46,842 nt of DNA. Source: Welwitschia mirabilis (Eukaryota > Gnetophyta > Gnetopsida > Welwitschiales). Position numbers and translations under genes: made by a program. This document shows, one piece after another, positions 1-12,050 of the stretch. The notes under the pieces were generated by a model. That model did no database searches and was not told where the DNA came from. It saw only the letters and a list, made by a program, of their open reading frames with translations. Numbering within the stretch: position 1 is the stretch's first letter; the number at the start of each line of letters is the position of its first letter. The stretch lies in NCBI GenBank assembly GCA_051453625.1, contig JBOZIK010000001.1, forward strand, positions 34,506,093 to 34,552,934, in the 5' to 3' direction.

Positions 1-80
1 AGAACAATCTCTAGGTGCACTCAATCCTCCTTCCAAATTTATTTTTTCTAAATTTGATTTTCTTAACAAAAAATTCTGTA

Positions 81-98
81 GAGAGAGAGAGAGAGAGA
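81..98. repeat. (GA)n microsatellite in E0 leader
   Basis: Nine GA units lie just upstream of the E0 gag start. M1 has no such tract at the matching place, so it is probably a local slippage product. Confidence 0.9.
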
Positions 99-109
99 AT
101 CAAATCACA

Positions 110-1660
110 ATGTTAAGTGCCTCCCATAAGCAAAAATAAGTTGTAAAATCTTCTACCCTTAATGCTAACCTTACCCTTAGAGAATTATTAGCCAACAAGG
201 AATAAGAAATTCAAACACCTTTTAACCTATCCATAAGAGATGATGTAGNNNNNNNNNNNNNNNNNNNNNNNNNNNNNNNNNNNNNNNNNNNNNNNNNNNN
301 NNNNNNNNNNNNNNNNNNNNNNNNNNNNNNNNNNNNNNNNNNNNNNNNNNNNNNNNAGAAAAAAATAATAGACAGAATACAGATGGTGATCTTTTCCATG
401 ACTTCAAAAGGTAGGGTAAAACTTTGGCTGGAAACTATACCATACAAAAGCCTAAAAACATGGGATCAAGTTCAAGAAACCTTTGTAAAAAGATTCATGA
501 GTGAAGAAACTATAAGAAATAAGAAAAGAGCTAAAAAATTTCCAACAAAATCCAAATGAAGATTATGCCTCTACTTATGCATGTTTCTTTGTAGTAGTTC
601 ACTCTAATACAATAGATGCATTTTTACCACAAGAAAAAATAGATCATTTTTATAGTAAATTAACTTCCTACACAAAATAACTCATAGATTTCTCTTATGG
701 GGGAAATATCATGAACCTTACAATAGATGATGCCTGGATAAAATCAAAAGAACTTGTGGAAGTAAGTAAAATTTAGTCAACATCTAAAGAAAATTAAATG
801 TTAAGCCAACTTATCAAGGAATTAAAATAGGTAAAGAAACAAAAAGAGGAAGAAGAAAACTGTACAAATTCTATTAGGGAATTTATAATAACCTTGGAGA
901 AGTATGTGGAAATGATTTTAGATGCTAAAATAGTAATCCAAAGAAATGTTGTGCCAACTCATGATTTATGTGAGAACTACTATCATGTCACCAAAAATTG
1001 TCCTCTTTTACTAACTTACAAAGAAAGAATTTGTAAAGAAGTTTGTGCTTTTAATCAATCATCTCAAAAATTTTGAGACTAATATCAGGTACAACCTAAG
1101 TTGAACACATATTTTTAAAATAATCCTCAATCTTTTAGAAACCGACTTGAAAACACATATTACCAACTAAGTTCATCCAAATTTTAACATTCAAATGATC
1201 AACTTGCAAACTCTTTGGATAAAATAAAAAGAACATAAGAGGCAACAAATGCTAAAATAGATAACTTGATAAATGTCCTTTAACAAACATTATTAGCAAA
1301 TCAAAGACCTCAAGGAGCTTTACCTATACAACCTTTACAAAATCCAAATTATCTAAGAAGAGATTACAATGTTGTGACAATAAGTGAATAAGAAACAAAT
1401 CCTCCTCTATGTGAACCTTCCACCTTGCAAAACAAGGAAGAAGAAGGGAAAGAGGACATTGAGATTTTAAATGGGTACAACTTCTATTCTCTTAGTAAAA
1501 AGAAAAAGAAAGGTCCTTCTGCCACTTGCCTTAATAGGCTTAACAATAATTCAACTTGTAATGATCACTTAAAAGCCATGATTGAAAATATAAGCACAAA
1601 CTTACTATTTTGGAAAGTTTTACAAGAAAATATAGGGTATTTAAAACTATGAAAAGAATT
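110..1660 (+). pseudogene. gag: E0 gag (degenerate)
   Basis: Nucleocapsid/capsid precursor of a Ty3/gypsy element, broken by many stops and frameshifts and by a 108-N gap at 249-356. The start ATG at 110 is chosen by alignment with M1 and E1, which share the following L-T-x-R-E-L-L-A-N-x-E stretch. Past the gap, the retrotransposon-gag capsid pattern is readable at about 411-530 (L-W-L-E-T-I-P, then T-W-D-Q-V-Q-E-T-F-V-K-R-F). The zinc knuckle near 960-1005 keeps the spacing C-x2-C-x4-H-x4-C, but its first Cys is His. Most stops sit where relatives have Gln or Trp. Confidence 0.8.
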
Positions 1661-2653
1661 ATTTAGAAGAAAATAAAAATAAGTCATTCCTAGTAAGGTC
1701 TTTCTTGCCCAATTCCCATGAATTTAGTGTTACAAAAATCACCCAAATTTAAAGATCTAGGAGTAGCAACAATGAATGTTACATAGAGGGGAACAAAAAA
1801 ATAAGAAAGGCTTTGATTGATATTGGAGGAAGTGTTAACATTATGCCACTTTACATTTGTAAGAGGCTTGGTTTATAGGATAGAATAGAGCCTACCTCAT
1901 TTGTTCTAGAATTAGCAGATACATCAGTTAGCAAACCATTAGGCATAATTAAAAATTTGACAATACAAATGAAAGAGGCTTACTACTCCATTAATGTGAT
2001 TATCATAGAAGTTGAGCATAACATAGGATATCCTTTACTTCTAGGTAAATCCTTTTGTGCTATAACCCATTGCATCATTAATAGAAGAGTAGGAACCATG
2101 AAATGTCATTTTGAAAATAGAACTTTTACTATTAGAGTATTTTATGCAGTTGAGAAAGATTTAGATGATNNNNNNNNNNNNNNNNNNNNNNNNNNNNNNN
2201 NNNNNNNNNNNNNNNNNNNNNNNNAAGCATGTGCTTTATGATGATCAACTTGAGAATGAAGAAGCAAATAAATCTTTTGAGTCTAAAGAAGTTCAACTTT
2301 TTAAGAAAAATTATGAGAAATATTGTCCATTTCATAAATCAAAAATTAAAAATCATAAATTGAAATTAGATTAAAAAAATGTTTTCAATGGTCATACTGA
2401 TAATTTTCTTTATATTTCAAATAAAGCTTTTGCATTCGATGAAAATATTTTACCTAAGTTATCATTTCTCTTCCCTTTGACTTTTAAAGTTTATGCTTTG
2501 ATGTGGCATCATAAAGTGCTCTCCATTACTCCTCTCTTCATCTAATTGATTTTACTTAGAAACAATTACACAACTCTTATGTTTTATCAATTGGTAAATT
2601 TTTGGTTTGGATCTTACTTCTCTAAAAAAATTGAGAGAAAAATAGATCCTTAG
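1661..2653 (+). pseudogene. E0 retropepsin-like protease with C-terminal extension (degenerate)
   Basis: Aspartic protease region of a gypsy polyprotein. The active-site segment D-I-G-G-S-V-N-I-M-P-L is at about 1818-1850, followed by L-E-L-A-D and, about 50 residues on, the flap-side G-Y-P-L-L-L-G motif near 2028-2048. A 55-N gap at 2170-2224 interrupts it. After the protease comes about 90 residues with N-I-L-P-K-L-x-F-L and F-I-x-L-I-L-L-x-N-N, shared with the M1 copies, ending at a stop at 2651. M1 ends at the matching place, which suggests that this was the real ORF end rather than a truncation. Confidence 0.75.
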
Positions 2654-2935
2654 TTCTTGTTTCTTTCTTTTTAATAAAAGAGTGTTTTTAAATTTAGGAT
2701 TTGAATAAAAGTTTAATTAAAATTTTCTTTTCAATTTTCTATTTTTAGAGTCTCTGTTTTCATTTTTTGTTTTTAGTTCTTATTTTTATTTGTAGTTTTC
2801 TATTTTTTATTTTTGTAAAAATAATCAGTTGTCTTCTCTGTCATATCCATAAAAAGGTAGACAATAGTCATTTTTGATAGTTTTTCAGTCTTTCTATTAA
2901 ATTTTCTATGTTCTATTTCTTTTTCCTATGTATGT

Positions 2936-2973
2936 TGTCCTCTCTATCATCTGGATGACGAGAAAGATGACAG
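2936..2973. repeat. Palindromic module in E0 3' UTR
   Basis: Outer arms TGTCCTCTC and GATGACAG surround an inner near-palindrome ATCATCTGGATGAC. One of about 40 such modules in the window. Confidence 0.75.
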
Positions 2974-3465
2974 TTAATAAAATGTTAATTTTTTTATTAT
3001 TTTGAGAAAATACATTTTTATGACTCTGTTGAGATTTTTGACTTGACTGCTTAAGAACTACAAGAAGTAAATGAAAAAAATTGGAATTACATGAGTAAAC
3101 CATCTAAATTTTTTCTTAGTTTTTTCCTTTGAAAGATTATTATGATATTATGTGATCATGTTTCAAACTTGACTAAATTATTTATTTCCATAACTAGTCT
3201 TTTAACTTGGGCATTTTAGTGCTAAGATTGGATTCACTCAATCTTAAGACATTCACACATTCATAAACTTCAATTAAAGGAAGATGCTTTATTTTGATGT
3301 TTTTATCAATGGTGAAAAGGTCTTAGATTGTTTAAAGAGTGTTCTTTTCTATCTTAGTATTTTAACTTTTACCTTTTTATTTTGGAGTCTTTGGTCATGT
3401 GGAATGTTGTTATATTAAAAAAAAAAAAAGGGTTTTGATGTTTTCCATTTGTGCTATCTCAAAGA

Positions 3466-3640
3466 CATGGTCACCATGATGTCCTACCACAAGTTTACTA
3501 GGGCAAATATTTTCGAGAAGAGCCTTTGGCAGTGTAATATAGTAGTTGTAGGAACTCCACTGGGAGGTTAATTAGATATGCTTCATGGGTCTTTACTTCT
3601 CTGATAGTGGTTGCACTCCCATCATCATGGAAAATAAAGT
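3466..3640 (+). other. Conserved 3' block, E0 copy
   Basis: Begins ATGGTCACCATGATGTCCTA and continues through a GGAACTCCACTGGGAGGT segment to CATCATGG. Recognisable copies lie at 22398-22555 (E1), and on the minus strand at 14408-14572 and 17392-17558 (M1) and 27221-27384 (E2). The flanking 3' region is much less alike. It starts with an ATG and stays open for about 37 codons here, but the frame breaks in other copies, so coding is unproven. Confidence 0.7.
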
Positions 3641-4597
3641 TGTATTTAAACTTTAAGGCTATGGATCAATGATGCTCTTGGTATCATCAGAGGCATTACT
3701 TGTTTTTTAGAGTCTTAGTCTTTTCACATGACCATTTTCTTTCTTGAGATTTGGGTATTTATTTTTAGATAACAACAAAAGATTTTATTATTTAAGCCAT
3801 TCTTTTGTTTCATCATTTATTTTTTAAAGAATTTTTATTTTAGCATCATCATAATCACTACTTTATTAAATGGAATTGTTATACATTAAGTCATGCATTT
3901 TTTACATCAAGTGGTGTTATGATTACTTTTATTGGAATTTGCTAAGTTAAAATGCTAGATTGGTGAGCTATATTTTGTTTATCTTATTTTATGCCCATTT
4001 TTATTATTTTCATTTATGATTTTATTAGTTATTTCATAGTTATTGCCGCATTTTTTAGCATGTTTTCCTTGTTTAAGTTCTTAATAAAAGATGATTTACT
4101 ACTTAGATAAGTCTTTTTTTAATAATTTTGTATTATTTTTTAGATTTTTGATGTTGTAAGCATCATTTATGTTTTATTTGTGATGAAACATTTTTATTGC
4201 CCACTCTTTTTTTATTATCAAAATATTTCTTATCTTTATATTTTTCAAGTCTGATATTACTCAGCTCTGCACCTTATTTTAAAAGTTGTCCTCATTTTCA
4301 TTACATGCCTTCCCACTTCTGTTTACTTTCTTTTCTTTATTCTTCAATACTGAACATATTGCTTTTTCTTTTGGGGGAGGGGTAGAGACCCATTTTCATG
4401 GCTTATTTTCAAGATTTTTAAAGATTTCATGATATAAAATTTTCAAATTTTTATACACATTATGCATTACTTGGTATCTATCCATGTGATGTGTTTTTAT
4501 GAATCTATTTTTATGCTTTTCAGATTTATCTTTTGAAAAATAAATTGGCTCACAATTATGTTTTTTTTGCTTAGTTTTTGTCAGGCACTAATAAAGG

Positions 4598-4612
4598 CTA
4601 AGTTGGGGGCTA
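4598..4612 (+). other. E0 polypurine tract
   Basis: TAAGTTGGGGGCTA lies directly before the LTR start, where plus-strand DNA synthesis is primed. The matching tracts of M1 and E2 have the form AAGTrGAGGGCTA/AAGTAGGAGGCTA. Confidence 0.75.
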
Positions 4613-5665
4613 TGTTGTGATGCTAATTCACAATTATTTGATGGGTTTTATGAGTCATTTTGCAAGACTTTTAACAAGTTTAGATGCAATTCTAAGGATT
4701 TTAGAGTTATAAGAGAAAATCTTGGAAAAGTATAGTTATTATCAAAATTTAATGCATTAAAGGCACTTTCTAATGAACAAAGCTTTTCATGATAAAATTG
4801 CAAAAGCTTCTCCTCAAGAAAAACATTAAAGAAGACCATTGTTCCCTTCATCATCCACATGATAGGTAGGACGATGACTGTTGATTTATCACTTTCAAAG
4901 ATATTTTATAATGTTCTGTCATCCTCTATATTATCTGGACGATATCTTAGATGACACTGACATGTAACTATCACTAATAGATTTTCTTAGCTGTTTCATC
5001 CATTTCTGAGCCCTTAATGAGCATGCATAACTGCATCTTCTATCTGTCCTTTTCTATTATATTTTCCTATAAATTAGACCCCTTATTGACTCTCCTTCAC
5101 ATCTTTGATGCATCATAGATTCTCATGATAGGAAAGCGAAGTGCAAAAGATCCATCTGCATGAGTTATAAAAAGATGTGTACTTGGTGAAGGGCTAAGTA
5201 TCTTAGATTGAGAATTGGCTGTTTTGTAACCTAGATGATTATTACTATATTAATATAAATCTTAGTTTTATTTTTATGTTTTCATTGTAGATTTTCTTAT
5301 AATCCTTATTGTCTAATGTTATCCTTGATCTGGTAATAATTTCTTGAGTGATATAGATTATCAAGGACAACCTTTATTAAAGTTAAAAAGCAAGTAGGGT
5401 TAGGATTTATTTGCATTGCATGTTAGTTTAGATTTCATATTACACTTTACATAGTACTTTATTTTATTGCATTGTTATTTATTATTTCTAGTTCCTAATT
5501 AATTTGCAAAGTAACCTGAGTCTTATACTCAAAGACTTCAATGAGATACAACATTTTGGGTCACTCCCATTATACTAGTGTGATGTATTTCGTAAACATC
5601 TATTTTTATTATTATTGACAAGATCTATTTGAACATAAAAGCTTGTACAAATACACACCATAATA
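4613..5665 (+). repeat. E0 3' LTR
   Basis: Starts TGTTGTGATGCTAATT next to the polypurine tract and ends ...CACACCATAATA, which aligns with the E1 LTR end ...CACACTATAACA with terminal CA decayed to TA. Length 1053 bp. U3 holds palindromic modules near 4843-4890 and 4917-4962. A TATA box TATAAATT is at 5068-5075. The stretch around 5300-5370 with two near-repeats of the 'atgac...tcaagg' type is shared with the M1 LTR. Confidence 0.8.
5068..5075 (+). promoter_or_regulatory. TATA box of E0 LTR
   Basis: TATAAATT lies about 110 bp downstream of the last palindromic module, in the same relative place as the TATA boxes of the other LTRs here. Confidence 0.5.
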
Positions 5666-8183
5666 ATGTAAAATAGGGATTTCCTTAAGATCCATTAAAT
5701 AAACATCTAGGTTATGCGAGATATAATGGAAAAGGAGATTCACCTAGTAGATCTAAAAGTAAAATCATGTCTTAGCTAGTCCTAAGCATAACAAGTATGA
5801 AATAGTCATAACTAATATTACAATAATGCATTGAGGATATTTAACAATTTATTATCTAAAAATTAGAAGCATACTGTCTAGAAATGCACTCATGCTACAC
5901 CAATTATCATCATACTAGCTCGGAAGCTAGTCCATTTCTATGAGATGTATAGAAAGGACATACGAGTAGGGCTCTAATATCATTAACAATGATATGATAT
6001 GATATCTTTCAAGTGAAAATTGGTAGGACATTTATAAGCTAGAATTAGAGTTTACAATTAGGATTCCAAAGGCATAATGAGATCTTTCTTTCAAATGCCC
6101 AAAATGTATGGAATTATTCTTTAGTCATGGGGTCAAATTAAGGTATTCTTCTTATAAAATATTCATCATTCATTTTCTATTTGTATAAATGATTGGAATG
6201 AGTTGCTTGCATTAAAATAACTCAAGAATATAAGTATGCTACTATTCTAATTGCAGTAACTAGTATCGTCACTACTAGAATTAATGCTACCTCCAATTAT
6301 GCTCAGTACACCTGCATCTTCTGCTACAATGCTATAGATGGCATATGTATCTTGTAAAATAATAGCGTTAAGACATAGTATTAGTAAAAATACATCTTCA
6401 TGATCTTCAACATAATAAATATGTGAAACCATCACAATGATTAATTAAGTATTCTAATAAGGTCTTCATTGCTAGATGTACATGTTAATTTTTATGTATT
6501 ATTGATGGGACTTCAAAATAAATCTTATATAGATACAAGAGATAGAGGTCTGATAGTTCATGAAAATTCCTTGATGATTTCATTCCTTTAAATAAGAGGT
6601 CCACTCTAATTAGTCTCAATACCAGTAAGCATATTATTTAAGAATAGGCAAAGGAAAGAACTATTGCTAACTAGCTATATATAACATTTGAATCTAGAAT
6701 AAAGGATATCTAAGATATTTCTTTAGAGCTAGTAGTAGCAAAAGTAGCATAAAAATAAAATATTATAAGATTAATATTTTAAAATTGCAACTATAATAGA
6801 AGGAAGACAAGATGATAATTATCCATTGCATCTAAAAATGTAAGAAGACTTTCTAAAGTAATTAGCCTTAACCTAACTTAAAGGATTTATTTTAGTTCCT
6901 TACTTCTCTTGAATTATGATCTCAAATAGTAATACAAAAAAAGGAAGAGTATATTATACTTATTACAATCCTATGCTTTACTTTGAACCATAATTTGTAT
7001 AACTGTCTAGAATTACATTTCCATCTTTTTTCTTTTTTAATCAATTACATGTTTTCTCCATAAATGTTAGCTCACAGCTTAGAATGATAGAGGCTCTTAT
7101 TAAAAAGGTTAAGTCAATATTACAAATGCCTCTTTTAGCCTTTGAAAAATATTATTATAAGTACTTTTATAAGACATGTTAAAATAATGATCTCATAACT
7201 AAAAGAGATTAATGAAAAGGGAGCCACTCAATTAGTCTTAAGAAATGAGACTATCACAAATTCTAATTAGCCATTGAAAGCATTAAAGCATCATTTTGAT
7301 GTATTAAATCTATTTCCAATTTAAAAACTTTAGTAATTAACATTAGTACTATTGCACTAGAGGATTTATGAAATATTTGTAATGTAGTCGATGAGGTCAT
7401 TACTCATCTTCGTGAAGCCACCATATAAGCCTATGAAAGTTTGAAGGATTTTGAGCAAACTTTGTTTAACAAATTTAATAATGATAAATTAACTTTTATT
7501 AATCAACTATAGTAACTTTTATTTTTATGTTTGTTAAAATAAATAGCCCTATGGATCGTTATGTCTATAAGAAGTTACATAAATAAAAAAATGGTTTTAT
7601 AATTAATTTATCCATTATAAATATGTATAATAGATAAAAGAATTTTTAAACTTTTTTGTACTATTTAAATTTCAACATTCTTATCCTTTTTGAGATATTT
7701 TATAAGCATTTATATAGAATTTTTTGCATTCAATTTTACTTTTAGATTTGTCATTATAAAAGTTCTATAATATTTCTAAATAAGCATGTTAGACTACTTC
7801 TTGAGTTAATTAGCTTATTAGCTATTTTGCTTTTCATAGTTCTTTATTATTCACATAATAACAAGTTTTATTCCAAATTGAATTTTTTTTAATCATTAGT
7901 ATGTGGATTTAAAATTCATTAACATTATAATAAAATAGATTTCATATTTCTTTAGATTGATTTATGCTATGGAAATTATATAATTTAAAATCCCTTCATT
8001 TTTCCTTTTGGCTACATCAATCATTCAAATTATTATAAGTTTTATTTAACATAGTGTGATATAATTATTCATAATTTATTACTTTCTTAGTTGCTAGTAA
8101 GTTATTCATGTTTTAGGTTCTAACCTATATAATGAGCATTACAAACCTTGGAATAATGATTATTATTGGTCAATCAGTGGTAT
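5666..8183. other. AT-rich stretch without recognisable gene
   Basis: No LTR, polyprotein motif or known family is recognisable on either strand. A plus-frame stretch at about 7318-7505 reads for some 60 residues with two stops, rich in acidic and Leu/Phe residues, and could be a decayed coding fragment of unknown type. A short tandem ATATG/ATGAT run lies near 5990-6005. This is probably older degraded repeat DNA flanking element H. Confidence 0.4.
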
Positions 8184-8893
8184 TAAAGTTTGAAATTCCA
8201 TGAAAATATCAAAAAATAAATGGACATCCACAACAAAATCAACATGATTTTTAAAAAGTAAACATCATGCATAAAATAGAGAGTAACAAAACTAATTTAT
8301 TAAATAAGGAGGCTCTTACCCCTGATCATGTCGAGGCCAATAATTAGGCATACTTTTTAATTAGCTTTTAATCATAATTTATACATAATACTTCCTTTAT
8401 CTTAGATCCACATTTTATAGATCTACCTTTGTAATTTATTAAATAAGAGACTTGACTCAATCAACTTCCTTGATTTTCTCAGCTTAACTAAATCTGTTTT
8501 CTCTTATACTTTTGATTTTTCCTCACATCATGAATTTTTTACATTTTAATTAGTACCAACATATTAAAATGTTGGCATCACATATGCAAAATTTATCTAA
8601 TATAAAAATATTGACACTAGCTATATTTAAATATCTTAATAATCACCCCCTTAATAACAATGTTTTATACATCCTCTTGATGTGTGTATTATTTAATTTC
8701 ATGTTACACATCTTACAACATTTAAGAATTCATCACAAAATATTGAAAGGCCACTTACATACTCTTAATAATTATTGAGGTTAACTTATGAGATTTCTCA
8801 TTATCTTCTCTTTTAATGAATTATCCATGACTAAAATCATATGGTTCTAAGGGGTTTCTCCCCTATGCTTTGCTTCACCATCTTTCCTTTAGA
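8184..8893 (-). repeat. Left terminal repeat of element H (3' LTR-like)
   Basis: From 8184 (TAAAGTTTGAAAT, with TG decayed to TA) about 100 bp match 46088-46171 in the same orientation, including a GATTTTTAAAAAGTAAACATCAT-like segment. With the primer-binding site at 46075-46086, this makes it the 3' terminal repeat of a minus-strand LTR element. Its right boundary is not visible because E1 is inserted at 8898. Confidence 0.4.
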
Positions 8894-8898
8894 GTAGA
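8894..8898. repeat. Left target-site duplication of E1 (GTAGA)
   Basis: GTAGA immediately precedes the E1 5' LTR and recurs immediately after the 3' LTR at 43048-43052. Confidence 0.85.
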
Positions 8899-9987
8899 TA
8901 TTACACTGCCAACTTACACATATCTGATAAGTTATTTTAAGTGATTTTGTAGGGTAGTAGATAGATATATGCTTGATTTCCATAATAATGGAGAGCTGAG
9001 ATGAAAGAGATAAAAATAGAAAATCTTCATAGCATTTTACAACATTTAGAATAGTTCATAATACTTTTCATTTCTGAGAAAAATGTTTTGCAAAACATTA
9101 AGGCTGATGCATTAGATGAACATTTGCAAAAGTCCTTCATGCACATAAACATTCAGACGATAGTATGAACAACAAAAAAACTAATGCCAATAAGGATGAT
9201 AACTAAGATCAATCTAGTAGATGACATAGATCATTTATGAGGTGGCATCATATCCTATATTGTCTAGATGACTAGATGGATGATACTGTTATAACATCTA
9301 ACTAGACATTTACTTAACTTCTACCACTTATTTATATATTTCTTTTGGCATGACTGTTAGGGTTGTACCCATGTCCGTTTATCTATCTTATTGTGTGTTT
9401 TTTGTAAATAAGTATTAATTCTATCTTTGACTTTTGGTCTTTATTTGCATTAAAAATTCTCATAACAAAAGATCAAAGGACTAGAGATCCATCCTTGTAG
9501 TTTTAGAGAGATGTTTTCCTTAGTGTTGGATAGCTCTTCCTACATTGAGGTGTGGCTACTTTATAACATGAATGTGGTTTGAGTAATATAGAAGATTTCT
9601 TTTCCAATTCCTATGCATGTTGTTCTTAACCCTTATAGATTATGTTACTTCTGATCTAGTGATAATTTCTTAAGTAATATAGGTTACGAAAGCAACCTTT
9701 GATAAGGTTGTACATTATTAGTTTAGATGCATTGTTAGTTCCTTTTCCTAGATTACCTATACAAATGTGTATTGCATTATACTTTTCATGCATTGCAATT
9801 TATTTTTGTGGTTAGAATACAACCTATTTTCTTATGGAAATTAACCCTTTTACTCTAGTCTAGGCCTTTAATAAATTATGATATATGGATCAACTCCTAT
9901 CTACACTAGTGTATTTTATTGTGCATATATTTATGATTGACAGGATTTAACTATAAACATAATGTTACGTAAATACACACTATAACA
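8899..9987 (+). repeat. E1 5' LTR
   Basis: 1089 bp, matching 40639-43047 along its length once the Y insertion is removed, for example the start CTGCCAACTTACACATAT and the end AAATACACACTATAACA. U3 carries decayed palindromic modules near 9125-9170 and 9246-9290. A TATA-like TTTATATATT lies near 9330-9340. Confidence 0.85.
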
Positions 9988-9990
9988 TCT

Positions 9991-10008
9991 TGATGCCATT
10001 AGCAGGGA
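9991..10008 (+). other. E1 primer-binding site, tRNA-Asp type (decayed)
   Basis: TGATGCCATTAGCAGGGA starts 3 bp after the LTR. The tRNA-Asp complement used by Athila elements is TGGCGCCGTTGCCGGGGA. Twelve of 18 bases match, five of the six changes are transitions, and all three CpGs are lost. Confidence 0.75.
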
Positions 10009-10677
10009 AGGCTACTTAGAGTCTAAGAGTTCTCATTCCTCTAGTGAGTATTTGGATCTTAGTTTAGGTGCTTGTCTATAGCATTATTTTATTTTTATCT
10101 ATAATATCATAGATTTTCTTTTACAACTATTAGTTTTTCTATTTTAAAATAAAATGATTTTTTATGCTATAATAAAACTTGGTCATCTACTTCATCGTCT
10201 AGAAGACACTTAGTGATGATGGACTCTATGCCATGAGTTTTTAGTTTTATATCTATAAAAAATTTTTAGAGTATTTTAATCATCCCCTCTATCATCTAGA
10301 TGACTTTGGTGGATGACAGTCTGCTATCAGAGTTTTCTGTGTCTAGTACTTTTTTATTTTTATTATCTACTTTTTTTATTTTTTGTGTTTTTTGTGTCTC
10401 TATTATTCAGACTATTATCTAGAAGGCTACATGAATGACACTTTGTACATCAAAAAATGAGTGTGTATGATAAAATATGATAAGAAAGAAAAATACTAGA
10501 GAGAGTAGTTATTTATAGAGGAAAATATCCTTAGAGGTTTGATTAATCATGAAGCTAACTCAGGTAAGCATAAAAATTTAGAATTTCCAGCAATATCTAT
10601 TTTATTTCTTTAGAGTCTAATTATACTAAAGAAATTGTTTTAAAAGATTGTGTCACAATTGTTTTTCATTTCCAACA
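10009..10677 (+). other. E1 leader (5' untranslated region)
   Basis: Non-coding. It holds three palindromic modules: about 10185-10225, 10279-10319 (the best preserved) and 10405-10445. Their spacing of roughly 100 bp resembles the E2 leader. Confidence 0.7.
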
Positions 10678-12040
10678 ATGTCTAGTTCATCACAAAAACA
10701 AAAGTAACTTGCCTAGAAAAATCCACCACTTTTTATTGGAACCCCTAAAACTACACCTATTCAAACCAATTACCCTTAGAGATCTGGTAGCTAATAAGAA
10801 ATATGAAATGCAAACCCCCTTTGATTTATCTCTCAATGATGATGTTGAACTTAGAAGCCTAAATTCCTATCCTATTTTTAATGGAGAACTTGATAAAGAC
10901 CCTTTGCAATACATTGCTGACATAGAATAATTAATCCTCATTTTAGGAAATGATAAAAGAGAAAAAGTGATAAAACTTACATAGTTATATTTCCCAATAC
11001 TTTAAAAGGTAAAGGTGAAATTTTATAAAGAATGATTTCCCATAAAAGTTTAAAATCGTGAAGTCAAGTTTAGAAAGCCTTCATTAAAAGATTTATAAAT
11101 GAAACCACCATTCAAAAGCATAAGAAAGAAGTAACCAACTTTCAACAAATGCCTAATAAAGATTATGACTTTACTTATGAGTGATTTTTTATTGCTTTAC
11201 TTTCAAATCCTATAAATTCTTTTTCTCATGAAGAACTAATAAACTACTTTTATAGTGGATTAAATAGTCAAATAAAGCAAGTAGTTGATTTTTCATGTGG
11301 AGATAATTTGTTGAACTTAACATTAGAAAATGCTTGGAAAGTGTTAGAAGAGTTGGTAGAAGTAAGTCAAACTTGACCTAAATCCTCATCTAGAGAAAAT
11401 CAAACTATAGGTTAAATCATTAAGGATCTCAAGGAAGTTAAATAGGAAAAATAAGAAATAAGAACTAAAAATGAACCATCACATATCATTAAGGATTTTA
11501 CCTCAACATTGGAAAAATACACTTAAATAATTTTAGATGTAAAGGTGATAACCAAAAAGAGTGTAGTTGTAGCTCTTGTGACTTATGCAAAAATAGTTAT
11601 CATGTTACTAAAGAATGTCATTTACTTCCAACCTACAAAGAAAGAATATATGAGGAAGTATGTGCTTTTAATCAAATGTCCTCAAACTATAACCAAAACT
11701 AAAACTAAGAACAACTTTAAAATCACAGTAATTTTAAGCCTAGGATGAGTGGACAATTAAACTTTAAAAATTTTCAAACCAATCATTCTAACTTCCAACT
11801 TTTTAAAAGATATTGGAGAATATGAACTTCTAATAAAATAACTCAAACAATTAAGTAAGATTATTGAACTCCTAAAAGCAAAGTGATCTGCTTAGGAATT
11901 CCATTGATGAGTTGATAAAAGCACAAGCAAGAACAAACTCCAACATTGAAAATATAATGAGTATTTTTTAATAAACCATACTTGCTAATGAAGACCACAA
12001 GGATCTCTTTCCACTCAACCTTTACCCAATCTAAATGAAG
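10678..12040 (+). pseudogene. gag: E1 gag (degenerate)
   Basis: Gypsy gag. The ATG at 10678 is chosen because the M-S-S-S-S-Q-K-Q-K start matches the Q-K-Q-K start of E2 gag. A clean stretch at 10709-10930 has T-L-R-D-L-V-A-N-K-K, then P-F-D-L-S and the acidic D-K-D-P-L-Q-Y-I-A-D-I-E segment, the conserved N-terminal part of this family. The frame then breaks repeatedly. The zinc knuckle C-D-L-C-K-N-S-Y-H-V-T-K-E-C at 11577-11618 is intact (C-x2-C-x4-H-x4-C), the only intact one I found in the window. A 10-N gap follows at 12041-12050. Confidence 0.8.
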
Positions 12041-12050
12041 NNNNNNNNNN

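Larger units (their letters stand above)
2654..4597 (+). other. E0 3' untranslated region
   Basis: Non-coding, T-rich on this strand. It holds two palindromic modules (about 2830-2872 and 2936-2973), an A-tract at 3417-3429 and the conserved 3' block at 3466-3640. Positions 3640-4560 are T-rich with no coding signal. Confidence 0.7.
1..5665 (+). mobile_element. E0: Athila-like gag-protease LTR retrotransposon, 5' end outside window
   Basis: Order on the plus strand: leader end, gag, retropepsin with a C-terminal extension, about 1.9 kb of non-coding 3' region, polypurine tract, 3' LTR. No reverse transcriptase, RNase H or integrase sequence lies between the protease and the LTR, and the ORF end is the same as in M1. 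I infer a non-autonomous gag-protease family that would need pol from relatives such as E1 or E2. The 5' LTR is beyond position 1, so the target duplication cannot be tested; the 5 bp after the LTR are ATGTA. Confidence 0.8.

Noticed and set aside
9991-10008. tRNA gene fragment
   Set aside because: Only 18 bases match, in the antisense direction and at the LTR boundary, which is what a primer-binding site gives. No tRNA body is present.
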